Shown piece after piece: positions 42,785-52,454 of a stretch of 64,000 nt of DNA. The stretch is taken from contig NC_083673.1 in the NCBI RefSeq assembly GCF_030384665.1, positions 3,295,501 through 3,359,500 of the forward strand. The letters run 5' to 3'. The position numbers and the translations under genes were made by a program. Below the pieces are notes generated by a model that searched no databases, was not told where the DNA came from, and saw only the letters and a list, made by a program, of their open reading frames with translations. Position 1 is the stretch's first letter. The number at the start of each line of letters is the position of its first letter. The DNA is from Lodderomyces elongisporus. Its lineage: Eukaryota; Ascomycota; Pichiomycetes; Serinales; Debaryomycetaceae.

Positions 42785-43224
42785 AAACAAATTTTTATCT
42801 TGAACTTTTTTAGTTTTTTTAGTTTCTTAATGGTTTTAGTTGTTTTCCCCAGTACGATTTACTTGCAATGTCTTAATTTGATGTGTTTATAGAAACAAAC
42901 CATATACACTGAATAATGTTGGATATATTTAGATTTTTGCTTCAACGACTGAGATGTTTCTTCTTCTTTTTTTTTTCTTTTTTCTTTCTTTTACTATATC
43001 TCAATTTCTTTCAAGTTCGTTCCCCTTTTGTTGATTCCTTTGGTTTCCAGTGTTTTTTGCAACTTCTCTTACAAAAGGTTATGAGCAAAAGCCAAAATGA
43101 CCCAAAAAAAAAACAACAACAAATGAGTACCAAAACTATTCATAAAGTCAAGGAAAAGCAATATTTCATTTTATATACAGCTAAAGACAACTTATTTACA
43201 ATATATCCGTAATTCAACACACAA
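42785..43224. other. Convergent spacer, no gene seen
   Basis: 440 bases of T-rich and A-rich 3' flank between two genes that point at each other. Confidence 0.5.
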
Positions 43225-43530
43225 CTATATCTCTCCAATTCTTGTAGTGCTGACATTTTTGGATTCGCCACCATGATTAGTTTGCTCGCAGTATGTACAC
43301 TTGCAACCAGAATGATGTTGACTCCTATGGTTATTGCACCACCACGAATGCCTTTCATTGGCATGCCCGCGAGCAATATCATGACAAAGATGATTTTGTT
43401 GGTAATGAACTGTGGCTCTACCTGCCATAAAAGCACCGAAAACTATCAAAAGTCCACCAAATCCAAAACGTGGTCTGTACATGGCCCGATGGTGTCCATG
43501 GCCAAAACCTCTTGAGTAATATGGTCTCAT
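43225..43530 (-). CDS. Small His/Cys-rich protein with one hydrophobic segment, 101 aa
   Basis: I do not recognise it. It starts with ATG at 43530. Residues 1-20 are Arg/Gly/His-rich, residues 23-38 form one hydrophobic, Gly-rich segment that could span a membrane, and the C-terminal half is rich in His and Cys (Cys49, 65, 76, 78 and 81, with HH and CKCTYC). That suggests metal binding. An overlapping frame on the same strand (43140-43436) is also open, but its composition looks like a shadow. A small real gene is likely; its tail after Cys81 could differ if there is a 3' intron. Confidence 0.5.
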   Translation of the reverse strand: MRPYYSRGFGHGHHRAMYRPRFGFGGLLIVFGAFMAGRATVHYQQNHLCHDIARGHANERHSWWCNNHRSQHHSGCKCTYCEQTNHGGESKNVSTTRIGEI

Positions 43531-44334
43531 CTATTTTTTTTTTTGATTTTTCGTTTCACTCTTCTATTTAGCTCTTTTTCATCTACTTTGCTCTGTGAAG
43601 TAAAGTAAAAAGTAAAAAAGGAAAAAGGAAGAAAGAACAAATTTAGGGATAATTTGAGAATTGATAATACAATATGACCAATAAAGGAAAAAGAGGTTTG
43701 AAAAAAAAAACAACCACATATTGGGATTTATTCATACATTTATATACATAGCTGAAATTAATTCAGTGGCAAACTATTTAATCATTCAATTTACTTGATA
43801 AGTCACAACTAAATAATACATATAATTCTCCATTAGCCGTGTTGTAAGAAAAGAATTTGCATCCGAATATGACCACTAAGAGAAATAAAATAAGTGAAAT
43901 TAAGATTAGAAAAAAAAATAAAGAATGGGAAAAAGGAGCTGGTAGCCTGGAGCCTGGGGGAGAGGGAGGGAACCTTAACCCCGCCCGGCTCCGTCCTCTA
44001 ACGCTAATTGGCGTAAATAATATATGCTATGTGAACGGAATACGGAGTTTACGTTACTCTTTAAATATATGTCACGTGATAGAGTTCTACAAATGCATAC
44101 ATTTACTTTTTCCCTTTTCCTTTTTTTAATTATTTTTGTTTTACCAAAGCTTTTATCAAGCATTTGTTTATATATATATATATAGATATGTACATGGAAA
44201 TTATAACAAATAGAACCATTAGCAATAGGAATAACAATAACAATCACAATAACAATAAGAACAAAAACGAAAAAGGGTTTGTTGTCAACTAATAATTGAA
44301 ACTGGTTTAGTTTTTTTATTTTTTTTCAAATGAA
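43531..44334. other. Spacer upstream of the small His/Cys-rich gene
   Basis: 800 bases. A GC-rich island at about 43935-44050 contains CCGCCCGGCTCCG and later ACGGAG, followed by TCACGTGA at 44072-44079. These may be regulatory sites for the 43530 gene. No coding signal. Confidence 0.45.
44072..44079. promoter_or_regulatory. TCACGTGA (Cbf1/bHLH-type E-box)
   Basis: Second copy of the palindromic E-box, about 540 bases upstream of the small gene starting at 43530. Confidence 0.35.
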
Positions 44335-45678
44335 TCATCTAATCTCAATCTTAAAGTTTTCCACCAAGTCCTTTTCAACCTTTTTGTGAACTTCATTGAT
44401 CTCAGCATTGGTCAAATTACGATCCATGCTTTGATAATTAATTCTGTAGCACTGGGATTGCTTACCTGTCTTTGGATGGGTAAACTCATCGACTAACACT
44501 ACACTCTCAGCAGTGTCCCCTGCATGCGTTCTCACTATTTCCATCAAATCATTGCAGTGCAACTTTACATCATTGTTAAGCCAGAATGATACATCTCTCT
44601 TAACACCTGGGTACTTTGAATATGGAACAAACGTATTGATTCTTCCCTGCTGGAACTGTTTATGAAATCTTTCATCTTGTGTCCAAAACAATCGGATATC
44701 AGGAATACCAAACAAAAGCATGGCAATACGATCCAAGCCAATACCAAAAGCCCAACTAAGCTTATCATCGCCCAAGTTTGAATTGAGCAAAACCTGTTGT
44801 TGAACAACTCCACATCCACAGCATTCTAACCAATCACCTTTCCACCAAACTTCAATCTCCCATGAAGGCCCTGTCCATGGGAAATACGCCTCAACCCACC
44901 TTACTCTTAATGGCTCGGTTAAATACTGCTCAGTTGACCCAGCCAATTTGGCAGACTCTCTGGCTTTTTCAAACACTTGGTTGACAACATACTCAACAGT
45001 TTTCTTCAAGTGCGTAGATACCAATTTGATCTCCTCTAATGTCATATGTTCCTGCGCTGGGTTGTTTTCTGTAACTGGTTGATCTCTAAATGGATCTTCA
45101 ACAATGATATTAGTCTTGGGAATAGCTTCAATGTCTTTTCTGATCTGCTCCAAATCACCACGCGGCCATATTCTCGCACCTTCCATTTGATGGAATGCAG
45201 GGTAATGTGTCCTATCAACCTCATCCCGCCTATACACATCAGCGGTGATTAAATACCCAGGCGTCTTGGAGTTAATAAAACATTCTTGTTCATGAGCCGA
45301 TGTATGCGTGCGTAGCAAATGATTCTTGTTGAAGTAGTAAGTATCGGATTTAGACCTACCAACATGATCTTCGGGGAACCCCAAACTATCAAAGTTTTGG
45401 TACTTTGTCACTATAGGATGGAAATCATCATAGATTGTGTAACCCATCCCGGACATTTCAGATTTAATAAGATCATGAAGAATACCAATGGGGTGGTTGT
45501 GGTTTTTATGAAGCTTTCGTGTGATCAAGTCGAGTATAAATGGTGGAATGTTGGTCCATTCATCTGAAGGATATGATTTGGCATCAACGGTAATAGACTT
45601 TGAGGTGGATTGGAAACGAGCAAACCGTTTGAGCGCGTGACAAATTGGCAAAACTCGCAACGGTAGAGTCTTGAACAT
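44335..45678 (-). CDS. MSF1: Mitochondrial phenylalanyl-tRNA synthetase
   Basis: 447 aa with a basic presequence (1-28, LRVLPICHALKRFARFQS). The class II catalytic core follows: motif 2 region RTHTSAHEQECF around residues 125-136 and AYFPWTGPSWEIEVWW further on, and motif 3 GIGLDRIAMLLFGIPDIR at about 315-332. The C-terminal ferredoxin-fold anticodon-binding domain covers about 350-447 (PYSKYPGVKRDVSFWL). This single-chain architecture is the mitochondrial type; it charges mitochondrial tRNA-Phe in the matrix. Length and order match yeast Msf1. Confidence 0.95.
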   Translation of the reverse strand: MFKTLPLRVLPICHALKRFARFQSTSKSITVDAKSYPSDEWTNIPPFILDLITRKLHKNHNHPIGILHDLIKSEMSGMGYTIYDDFHPIVTKYQNFDSLGFPEDHVGRSKSDTYYFNKNHLLRTHTSAHEQECFINSKTPGYLITADVYRRDEVDRTHYPAFHQMEGARIWPRGDLEQIRKDIEAIPKTNIIVEDPFRDQPVTENNPAQEHMTLEEIKLVSTHLKKTVEYVVNQVFEKARESAKLAGSTEQYLTEPLRVRWVEAYFPWTGPSWEIEVWWKGDWLECCGCGVVQQQVLLNSNLGDDKLSWAFGIGLDRIAMLLFGIPDIRLFWTQDERFHKQFQQGRINTFVPYSKYPGVKRDVSFWLNNDVKLHCNDLMEIVRTHAGDTAESVVLVDEFTHPKTGKQSQCYRINYQSMDRNLTNAEINEVHKKVEKDLVENFKIEIR

Positions 45679-46207
45679 GATAAGTGAAACGATTGGGATG
45701 TTGAAGGGAAAGAGACAGGTGGAATATACAAAAAAACGTAAAATTGAAAAAAGAATATAAAAAATAATTAAAAATAAAAAAAAGAAAAAAAAAAGATAAA
45801 ATTAAATAAAATAATAATAATAAAAAAAGAAGAAAACAAGAAGAAAACAGGAAAAGAAACAGGAATGGTGAACCAAAAAAAAAATTAAGAAAGGAAATGA
45901 AAGAAAAAAACCATAGAAAATGTGTTTACTCTGTTTCAATAAAACAAAGATTTGAACTTTTGTTTCTTTGGTGCTTAAGGTTTTTGAAAATTTTCAAATT
46001 TTCCATATTCCATTTTCCATTATGTTTCTTTTTTTAATGTTTTTTTTTTGGTTTCTTCTATGTTGATTTGTGGTCTATTACATAATCTATAAATTTGTCA
46101 ACATTTGTCAACATTTGTCAACATTTGTCAACGTTTTTTCTTTTCTATTTCTTATTCTATTCCTTTCTTTATTTTATTTTCCATTTTTCTATTAATATCT
46201 CATTTTT
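45679..46207. other. MSF1 promoter region / TAH18 3' flank
   Basis: 530 bases of A-rich then T-rich DNA with a 10-bp tandem repeat at 46093-46132. No gene seen. Confidence 0.5.
46093..46132. repeat. 10-bp tandem repeat (ATTTGTCAAC)x4
   Basis: Four perfect head-to-tail copies in the 3' flank of TAH18. Confidence 0.95.
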
Positions 46208-47968
46208 TCACCAAGCATCTTCTTTGTACCGACCAGTATCCTCCAATGCATTGACAAATAGTTGTGCTTGGGCGTCATCAACTTTAAGAAATCTTTTGAT
46301 AATCTCTACAAATGTCAACTTTACCTCTCTTGGCATCTTCCCGCTGGAACCGCATACGAAAATTTTAGCATTTTGGTTGCAAACGAGATCACCTACTAAC
46401 GAGGCTTGATCGATTAGGGCATCTTGCACATACTTGTATTTGGATTCAGCATCTCTTGAAAAACAATTCATTATGTGCAAGTTTGGTACCTTTTCCCAAA
46501 AGTTTTTGATCAAATGATCTCTTTCTTCAAATCTGCATCCAAAAAATAAAAACATTTCTTGCGTAGAGTTTTGATAAAGTAGGTTATCTATTAATGACTT
46601 CATTGGTGCTACACCTGTACCAGGTGCAACCATTATGATTGGACTATCGTTATCAATGACAAACGGCGACTTATCGAATGAAAATACAATTTCATCTCCT
46701 GGTTCGAGTGACTTGAGCCATCTAGTGCACAACCCTTTTCTAGTCCTCCTCAATATCGTCTTATATTCAACTATGGCAACCACAAGTTCAACCTCGTCGG
46801 CATTTGGTCTCGATGCGATTGAAAACATCCTTGGTTTAATCAAAGGGACAAGATCCAATATATATGATACTGGGATGTTGAGGTTACTAAACTCGGTTAT
46901 GGTTTCCAAAATCAGTCGTCTGGGTCTATTAGCATAATTGTATAGTTCCTCAGGATCATCAAATGCACCAAACTCACGCAACTTGTCCTGTTCTCTTTGC
47001 CCATCCTCAGTACCGTTATCACAAAAACGCCAGAGCATACTGAAAAAACTTCGTCTTGGAATCGACATTATATCCAAATGGTACTTGATGAGACTTCGCA
47101 ATGTGATGTGGATTTCTTGGTCAATTAGATTCTTGATGCGGAGCTGCTTGTCTGCTATGGCAAGCCATTGTGGTTGCAGTTCAAGTAAAGCTTGAACATC
47201 TTCGTCGAAGTTGCATGGATACAATGAAATCGTATCGCCAACTTTGTAATCAAGATCCTTAGATTTAATCTTGATGTGTCGAACATCTTGGAAATGATCT
47301 TTAGCGGTAATGCGTTCGTTAGCAAAAACAGTGCCATGCCTTAAATTATTGTATATCTTTGGCAAAAGTGAGTTATCGGATAATGCTTTGGTGTTTGCCT
47401 CCACGAATGCTTTTGCCTCATCTTCTTTACTTTTACCCATTATCACTTTAAATTCAGGTATGGGTACAACTTGATCATCTATCTGTTTCACAATAGAGAT
47501 TTTTTGAGATAATGCTGCAATCAATTGTGTTTCCCACTCCAAATAAAAGCCATCTACGCCTTCAGGTGACATTTCGTCTGCCTCACATCTCGGAGAAAGC
47601 TCTTGACAGCCAAGCTGCGTCATTCTTGCATGAATCTTTTTGATAGCATAATTGTATTTTACATATGAAGAATCACCTAATCCAAAGGTTGTGAAATGCA
47701 AATGTTGGAAAAGATCGTGCGGTAGTTTCTTCTTGAGTATGAACTTCATAAATGACTTGGCATTGCGTGGTAACTCACCTTGTCCCGTTGTAGAGCAGAT
47801 GATGATTAAATAATCAGTATCTGTAATCAATTGCTTTAGAGGAAAGCCATCTAAAGTAGAAAGTTTTGCTTTTAAATTGTAGCTGCGTAATCTCTGCTTG
47901 AGATACTTCGCATACTCTTCTGCATTCCCTGTCTCTGAGCCGTACAATATGGTTATTCGATCTGTCAT
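46208..47968 (-). CDS. TAH18: NADPH-dependent diflavin reductase Tah18
   Basis: 586 aa. The FMN flavodoxin domain (about 4-150) starts with ILYGSETGNAEEYA. An FAD domain follows (about 200-420, with the FAD-binding RMFSIASRP near 385), then an NADPH domain (about 430-586, GTGVAPMKSL, FGCR and CGSSGKMPREV), ending in an aromatic Trp as in cytochrome P450 reductase relatives. It carries electrons from NADPH to Dre2 to start cytosolic Fe-S cluster assembly. Size (yeast 623 aa) and the lack of a membrane anchor distinguish it from Ncp1. It is divergent from RSC4, sharing a 466-base promoter region. Confidence 0.93.
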   Translation of the reverse strand: MTDRITILYGSETGNAEEYAKYLKQRLRSYNLKAKLSTLDGFPLKQLITDTDYLIIICSTTGQGELPRNAKSFMKFILKKKLPHDLFQHLHFTTFGLGDSSYVKYNYAIKKIHARMTQLGCQELSPRCEADEMSPEGVDGFYLEWETQLIAALSQKISIVKQIDDQVVPIPEFKVIMGKSKEDEAKAFVEANTKALSDNSLLPKIYNNLRHGTVFANERITAKDHFQDVRHIKIKSKDLDYKVGDTISLYPCNFDEDVQALLELQPQWLAIADKQLRIKNLIDQEIHITLRSLIKYHLDIMSIPRRSFFSMLWRFCDNGTEDGQREQDKLREFGAFDDPEELYNYANRPRRLILETITEFSNLNIPVSYILDLVPLIKPRMFSIASRPNADEVELVVAIVEYKTILRRTRKGLCTRWLKSLEPGDEIVFSFDKSPFVIDNDSPIIMVAPGTGVAPMKSLIDNLLYQNSTQEMFLFFGCRFEERDHLIKNFWEKVPNLHIMNCFSRDAESKYKYVQDALIDQASLVGDLVCNQNAKIFVCGSSGKMPREVKLTFVEIIKRFLKVDDAQAQLFVNALEDTGRYKEDAW

Positions 47969-48434
47969 GATAAGTTTGCAGGTGTATTTGCTTTTATGAA
48001 TTTGAAATTCTGGTCCGGTTCATCTACCCAGAAGGAAAAAAAAAAAGTCTTTAGTTACGGTAATTGTGGTAATTGGGGCTAAGGTGAGTATCGGTGGTAA
48101 TTCCCATCGGAGCTACATAGATAGATAGGATGGACATAATCTCGGACGGACCTGGCCTTCACCATTTGATTCACGACATCAAAATTTGCGACATACTGCC
48201 GATTGTGCGTGCGTGTGTGAGTTTGTGCGTGTGTGAGTTTGTGCGTGTGTGAGTTTGTTCGTTTGTGGAAAAGAAAGAGAGAGAGAGAGAGAGAGGAAGC
48301 AAAAAAAAAATAAAAAAATCCGGACAAACAGAGAGGAACACACTCCCACCCGTCCGAGCATATGTCAACAAAAGAGTAGGTTTCTGAGAGAGCTTTTTCC
48401 AAGATTGAAGGATACAAAATAAGCTGCAAAAATT
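47969..48434. other. Divergent promoter region of TAH18 and RSC4
   Basis: 466 bases with GTGCGTGTGTGA repeats (48205-48260) and a GA run. Open frames here encode only repeat-derived residues and are rejected. Confidence 0.5.
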
Positions 48435-50537
48435 ATGCCACCAAAAAGAAAAGTCTCTACAGGTGTGTCAGGACCAGAACCTGCGCATGCACCAGCACTG
48501 GGTTCAGAAAGCCCTCAGCTTAAAAAACAAAAACCGCAACAGCCTGGAAAGCACTCTGTCAGCGCAACGAAAAAGTTTTATCAATCGACTTTGGATCGTA
48601 TACACACTTTACAAGAGGGTGATGAGCTATTAGCTGCAGCTTTCATCAAATTACCGTCAAAGAAATTTTATCCGGATTACTATCATCTTATTAAAAGGCC
48701 GGTATCTGTCAATGAAATACAAAAGAGAGTGAACTTGCGGTATACTGGAGAGTCTACGAGCGAGTTTTTGGATGATTTCAAGCTCTTGTGGGAAAATGCA
48801 GCTACATATAACGACGTGGATTCATGGATTGTAAAGAATGCGAAAAAATTGTTTGAGTTTGTTCAGGATCAAGTGGCTAAGTTTGAAAACACAGCCTCGT
48901 CTCAAGAAGAAGAAGAAGAAGAAGTAGAAGAAGCAGTAGTAGTAGAAAAAGGAAGAGAGATTGAGGAGGGTGCAGACGCTACATCAGAAGCTGAATCTGG
49001 TATTAAAAAACTTAGACCTACCAAACTCAAGTTGAAGATACCAAAACACAATATAGAGGCACCATCGAAGAGAAAAAACAATGGCGGAGAGAATAAGACT
49101 TTTTCATTATCCACGCTTACGAACGAATGTTTGAATGTGTTGGAAGACGTGATCAAGCACGAATTTAAGGATATTGGTGTTCTTAGTTACATCTTTATGG
49201 AGGAAGTTGACCAAAGTTTATACACTGATTATTCTAAATACGTGAAAAAGCCGATGGCATTCAATACAGTAAAGAAACTTTTGAACACGCAAAAGTTGTT
49301 CAATTCGAAGCAGTCTTTGAGTGACAACTTGCAAATATTCCACGATACTGTGGCTCTCATTTTTTCCAATGCTAGAGCTTATAATAACGAAGGGTCGCAG
49401 ATATCACATGATGCCACCTTGTTGGAGAAGTACTTTGAAACCCAGTATGGAATATTGAAGACAAAGGTGCATGAAGTATTGGAAAAACAGCAACGAGAAG
49501 AAGACGTGCAACAGCAGCAGCAGCAGCAACAACAACAACAACATCCAAAGTTGAAGATTAGCCTTACACGTCCATCTACTGAGAGGAAAACTAAAAAGGT
49601 GAAAGATGAACCAAAAGTAAGTCAAACTGAGCAAACTTCAAAATCTGTTTCTGAAGTAAAGAAGGAAGAAAAGGCTCAGCACCTACAGAACCATGAGGCA
49701 CAAGCTCAATTAACTCAAGTACAGCCAGCAACTACAGAAGCAATGGTTGTTGCGCCTCCTTCCGTATCCACTTTAGAGAAAACTTCAGCGGAAGTCAAAT
49801 CATCAGCAGAGGTTGCAGCTGATAAAACCGCAGAGAACACAATGGGCAGATCAGAGCCAACACTACTAGAAAGCAACCTAATCATCCAAGAGTCATCGAT
49901 TTATTCGTCGCCATCATTGTCTCAACATCTAGCAAAATACGTCGACCAGCAAGTTTCCTCATCTATTTTGTCGCCACTAGTTTCCAGAGAGTCGATAATC
50001 AAACAAGCATTGTTTCCCACGCTAGCGAAACAACCATTGGCAACGATGTTTTCATATAAATTTCCTGCAAATGGATTTGTTGACCATTCTTATTCCGTTG
50101 TCTTACCCGCTGATGTTCTGCCGTTTATCTCATTCAAGGTATCATTACACCATCATCTTTTCTTAGCCAAAGAAGCTGATCTCATTGATGGTCACGGGTA
50201 CTTAAACTCAACTTCGGATGAAGACTTTCAATGCAATTTATACGTCAATGATGAAGAAGTGATCCAGCCAAATGATTGCTTTGCGGAAAAGAAGGAAAAT
50301 AGCGACGAGAGCGTGCTTGCGGTGCAGTATGATATTAAGCTTAGTCCCGGATTGAATGTTTTGTCGTTTGAATGTAAAGTTGCTCCAGCATTAAGCAAGA
50401 AAGTCAAAAACACAGTTTTGCAAGAACAACCCGAAGAGTTTAGTGGAAGCAGGCACACAAGACATCAATTACAGCAAATGAAGATGTCCTGGGATGTAGA
50501 AACAGTCAATTTCTACGTAGTATGTAGTCAATATTGA
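48435..50537 (+). CDS. RSC4: RSC complex tandem-bromodomain subunit Rsc4
   Basis: 700 aa. A basic Pro-rich N-terminus precedes bromodomain 1 (about 45-150, with FYPDYYHLIKRPVSV and NAATYND) and bromodomain 2 (about 215-340, with YTDYSKYVKKPMAF and NARAYNNEGS). The linker is acidic (Glu run from GAA repeats). After a Gln run (about residues 360-370) and a charged, Ala/Thr-rich linker, a conserved C-terminal domain (about 520-700) closes the protein. Two adjacent bromodomains plus the C-terminal domain and no BAH domain fit Rsc4 better than Rsc1/Rsc2. Rsc4 reads acetylated histone H3 for the RSC remodeller. Confidence 0.85.
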   Translation: MPPKRKVSTGVSGPEPAHAPALGSESPQLKKQKPQQPGKHSVSATKKFYQSTLDRIHTLQEGDELLAAAFIKLPSKKFYPDYYHLIKRPVSVNEIQKRVNLRYTGESTSEFLDDFKLLWENAATYNDVDSWIVKNAKKLFEFVQDQVAKFENTASSQEEEEEEVEEAVVVEKGREIEEGADATSEAESGIKKLRPTKLKLKIPKHNIEAPSKRKNNGGENKTFSLSTLTNECLNVLEDVIKHEFKDIGVLSYIFMEEVDQSLYTDYSKYVKKPMAFNTVKKLLNTQKLFNSKQSLSDNLQIFHDTVALIFSNARAYNNEGSQISHDATLLEKYFETQYGILKTKVHEVLEKQQREEDVQQQQQQQQQQQHPKLKISLTRPSTERKTKKVKDEPKVSQTEQTSKSVSEVKKEEKAQHLQNHEAQAQLTQVQPATTEAMVVAPPSVSTLEKTSAEVKSSAEVAADKTAENTMGRSEPTLLESNLIIQESSIYSSPSLSQHLAKYVDQQVSSSILSPLVSRESIIKQALFPTLAKQPLATMFSYKFPANGFVDHSYSVVLPADVLPFISFKVSLHHHLFLAKEADLIDGHGYLNSTSDEDFQCNLYVNDEEVIQPNDCFAEKKENSDESVLAVQYDIKLSPGLNVLSFECKVAPALSKKVKNTVLQEQPEEFSGSRHTRHQLQQMKMSWDVETVNFYVVCSQY

Positions 50538-50697
50538 TTCAATGTAATATTATTAGTATCATTATCATGATCATTATCATCATCATCATCATCATCATGA
50601 TTATTTGTTATAACTACTATTGTTGTACTTATTATCATTAGTTAACCATGATCGAATCTAGAAAGTATCATTATTCAATCATTACTTTTATGCAATG

Positions 50698-52191
50698 CTA
50701 TTTACCAATACAAAAATTTGAAAACACTACTCCAAGGATTTCTTCAACACCAATGGCCTCGCCGGTGATTTTGCCGATGCCTTCAATCGACTGGCGAAGA
50801 CATTCGGTAGCAAGGACAACATCGTCATGTTCTTTCCAAACAAAAAATTCCTTAAATCCATAGAGCACATCATTCTGAAGAATATCTTGAACACGAGACG
50901 AAATTATCACTGGGTCAGATGACACCGTTTCGGTAATCACTTTGAATCTCTTTATCATTTCCAGACGAAGTTCTTCGATACCTGCACCCGTCAGGCACGA
51001 GATAGGAAGGATGGATATTTGCTGTGGAGAATGCGCTACTCCTAGCTTATGCAAGTACCAGTCTCGAAGAGTGTTTACTCTGTCTTGATATAGGTCCTCT
51101 TTATTCAAAACAATAAGTATTTGCTTACCCGAAGCATGCAATGTTGAAAGCAAATTCTTCATTTCATCCAATCCAGTTATCTGAGTTGGATCCAACACCA
51201 TAATTACAAAGTCCGCTGCTTCGGATTTTCTCATTGCTCGTCGAATGCCTTCCTGTTCAATCTCATCTGCTTCTGATAGCAGTCTAATACCAGCGGTATC
51301 ACCGAGCACAACTTTAAACCCGCCGATTTCTAAAGGCAACTCAAGCACATCTCTCGTGGTACCAGCAATGTTGCTGACTATCGCTGCTTCTCTATTAGAT
51401 AATGTATTAAGTATAGAAGACTTACCAGCATTCGGTGGCCCAACAAGAGTTAAATTTATACCTTTAAGCAATACTTCAGACGATTTAGTCCTATGTAAAT
51501 ATTCTCCAATTTCCGATTCCATAACTTTGATTTTCTCACTAACAGAGTCAAATAAAAGTGCCGTCTCTTCAAGGTCGTGGTCTTCACCAAAATCAATCAA
51601 CGTTGTTAGGTTTGCTACATTTTCAAGTAAGTCCTGTCGCCATTTGTTGAAAATATCCTTGGTCTGTCCCGACATTGACGCTAGTGATGCAAGTCTTTGC
51701 AGCTCTGTTTCTGCATTGATCATTTCGCTTATCCCTTCCAAAGCTGTAAGATCATACTTGCCATTAGCGAATGCTTGTTTGGAAAACTCACCAGGCTCAG
51801 CTTGTCTAATAATCACGCCATTATCTGGATCGTGAAGCGCGCTTATTGCTTCGAGAACGGCTTTGATGATTGCAATTCCACCGTGAAGATGCAATTCGAG
51901 AAGATCTAGACCTGTATATGTCCTTGGCTTTGCAAAAAACAAAGTAAGCGACTCGTCTAATAGCTTTGAGGAAACGGTAGGAGAATAGAGCTTGCGGACA
52001 CTTGCTATTCGATTCTTTGGTGGGGTTTCAGTCTTTGTCAATTTATTGTAGATGTATGATGATTGAGGACCGGAAATTCGCACCACTGCAATAGCAGATT
52101 TAGCTAATGGTGTTGAAAGAGCAAATATTGTTGGCTGAGTACTCCGGATGGTACTATGTAATCTTTTTTGCCATACTCTCAATTGTAGCAT
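50698..52191 (-). CDS. MSS1: Mitochondrial tRNA-modification GTPase Mss1
   Basis: 497 aa from the ATG at 52191 (the frame extends two codons to a TTG). A short basic presequence precedes the MnmE N-terminal domain (about 20-140), with AKSAIAVVRISGP and LHLHGG. The inserted G domain has GPPNAGKS at 251-258, IAGTTRD in switch II, DTAG at 298-301 and NKED at 363-366. The protein ends in the family CIGK motif (494-497) containing the catalytic Cys. With Mto1 it makes the wobble-uridine modification of mitochondrial tRNAs. It is divergent from IND1 across 263 bases. Confidence 0.96.
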   Translation of the reverse strand: MLQLRVWQKRLHSTIRSTQPTIFALSTPLAKSAIAVVRISGPQSSYIYNKLTKTETPPKNRIASVRKLYSPTVSSKLLDESLTLFFAKPRTYTGLDLLELHLHGGIAIIKAVLEAISALHDPDNGVIIRQAEPGEFSKQAFANGKYDLTALEGISEMINAETELQRLASLASMSGQTKDIFNKWRQDLLENVANLTTLIDFGEDHDLEETALLFDSVSEKIKVMESEIGEYLHRTKSSEVLLKGINLTLVGPPNAGKSSILNTLSNREAAIVSNIAGTTRDVLELPLEIGGFKVVLGDTAGIRLLSEADEIEQEGIRRAMRKSEAADFVIMVLDPTQITGLDEMKNLLSTLHASGKQILIVLNKEDLYQDRVNTLRDWYLHKLGVAHSPQQISILPISCLTGAGIEELRLEMIKRFKVITETVSSDPVIISSRVQDILQNDVLYGFKEFFVWKEHDDVVLATECLRQSIEGIGKITGEAIGVEEILGVVFSNFCIGK

Positions 52192-52454
52192 ATGCAAAGT
52201 GGAGTTTTTGTTTCAAAATAGAATAAAAGAAAAAAAGTGGTGGGTGGAGTTTGGGAAAAGGAAATTAGTGTCATCGTGAAAGATGGTTATTGAAAAATGT
52301 TGCGAAAGATTTAATGATTTCGGGGTATATGGTGATTCAATGCAGGACAAATAACAACTACTACTAAACCTTCCCTCATCTTATCTTCGCCGCCTACTTC
52401 TCTACACTTGATCACATTCTCAGCAAAACACACACATACACACACACAAACAGC

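Noticed and set aside
48079..48429. Minus-strand frames between TAH18 and RSC4
   Set aside because: Their sequence derives from the GTGTGAGTTTGTGC and GA repeats, and TAH18 already has a complete N-terminus.
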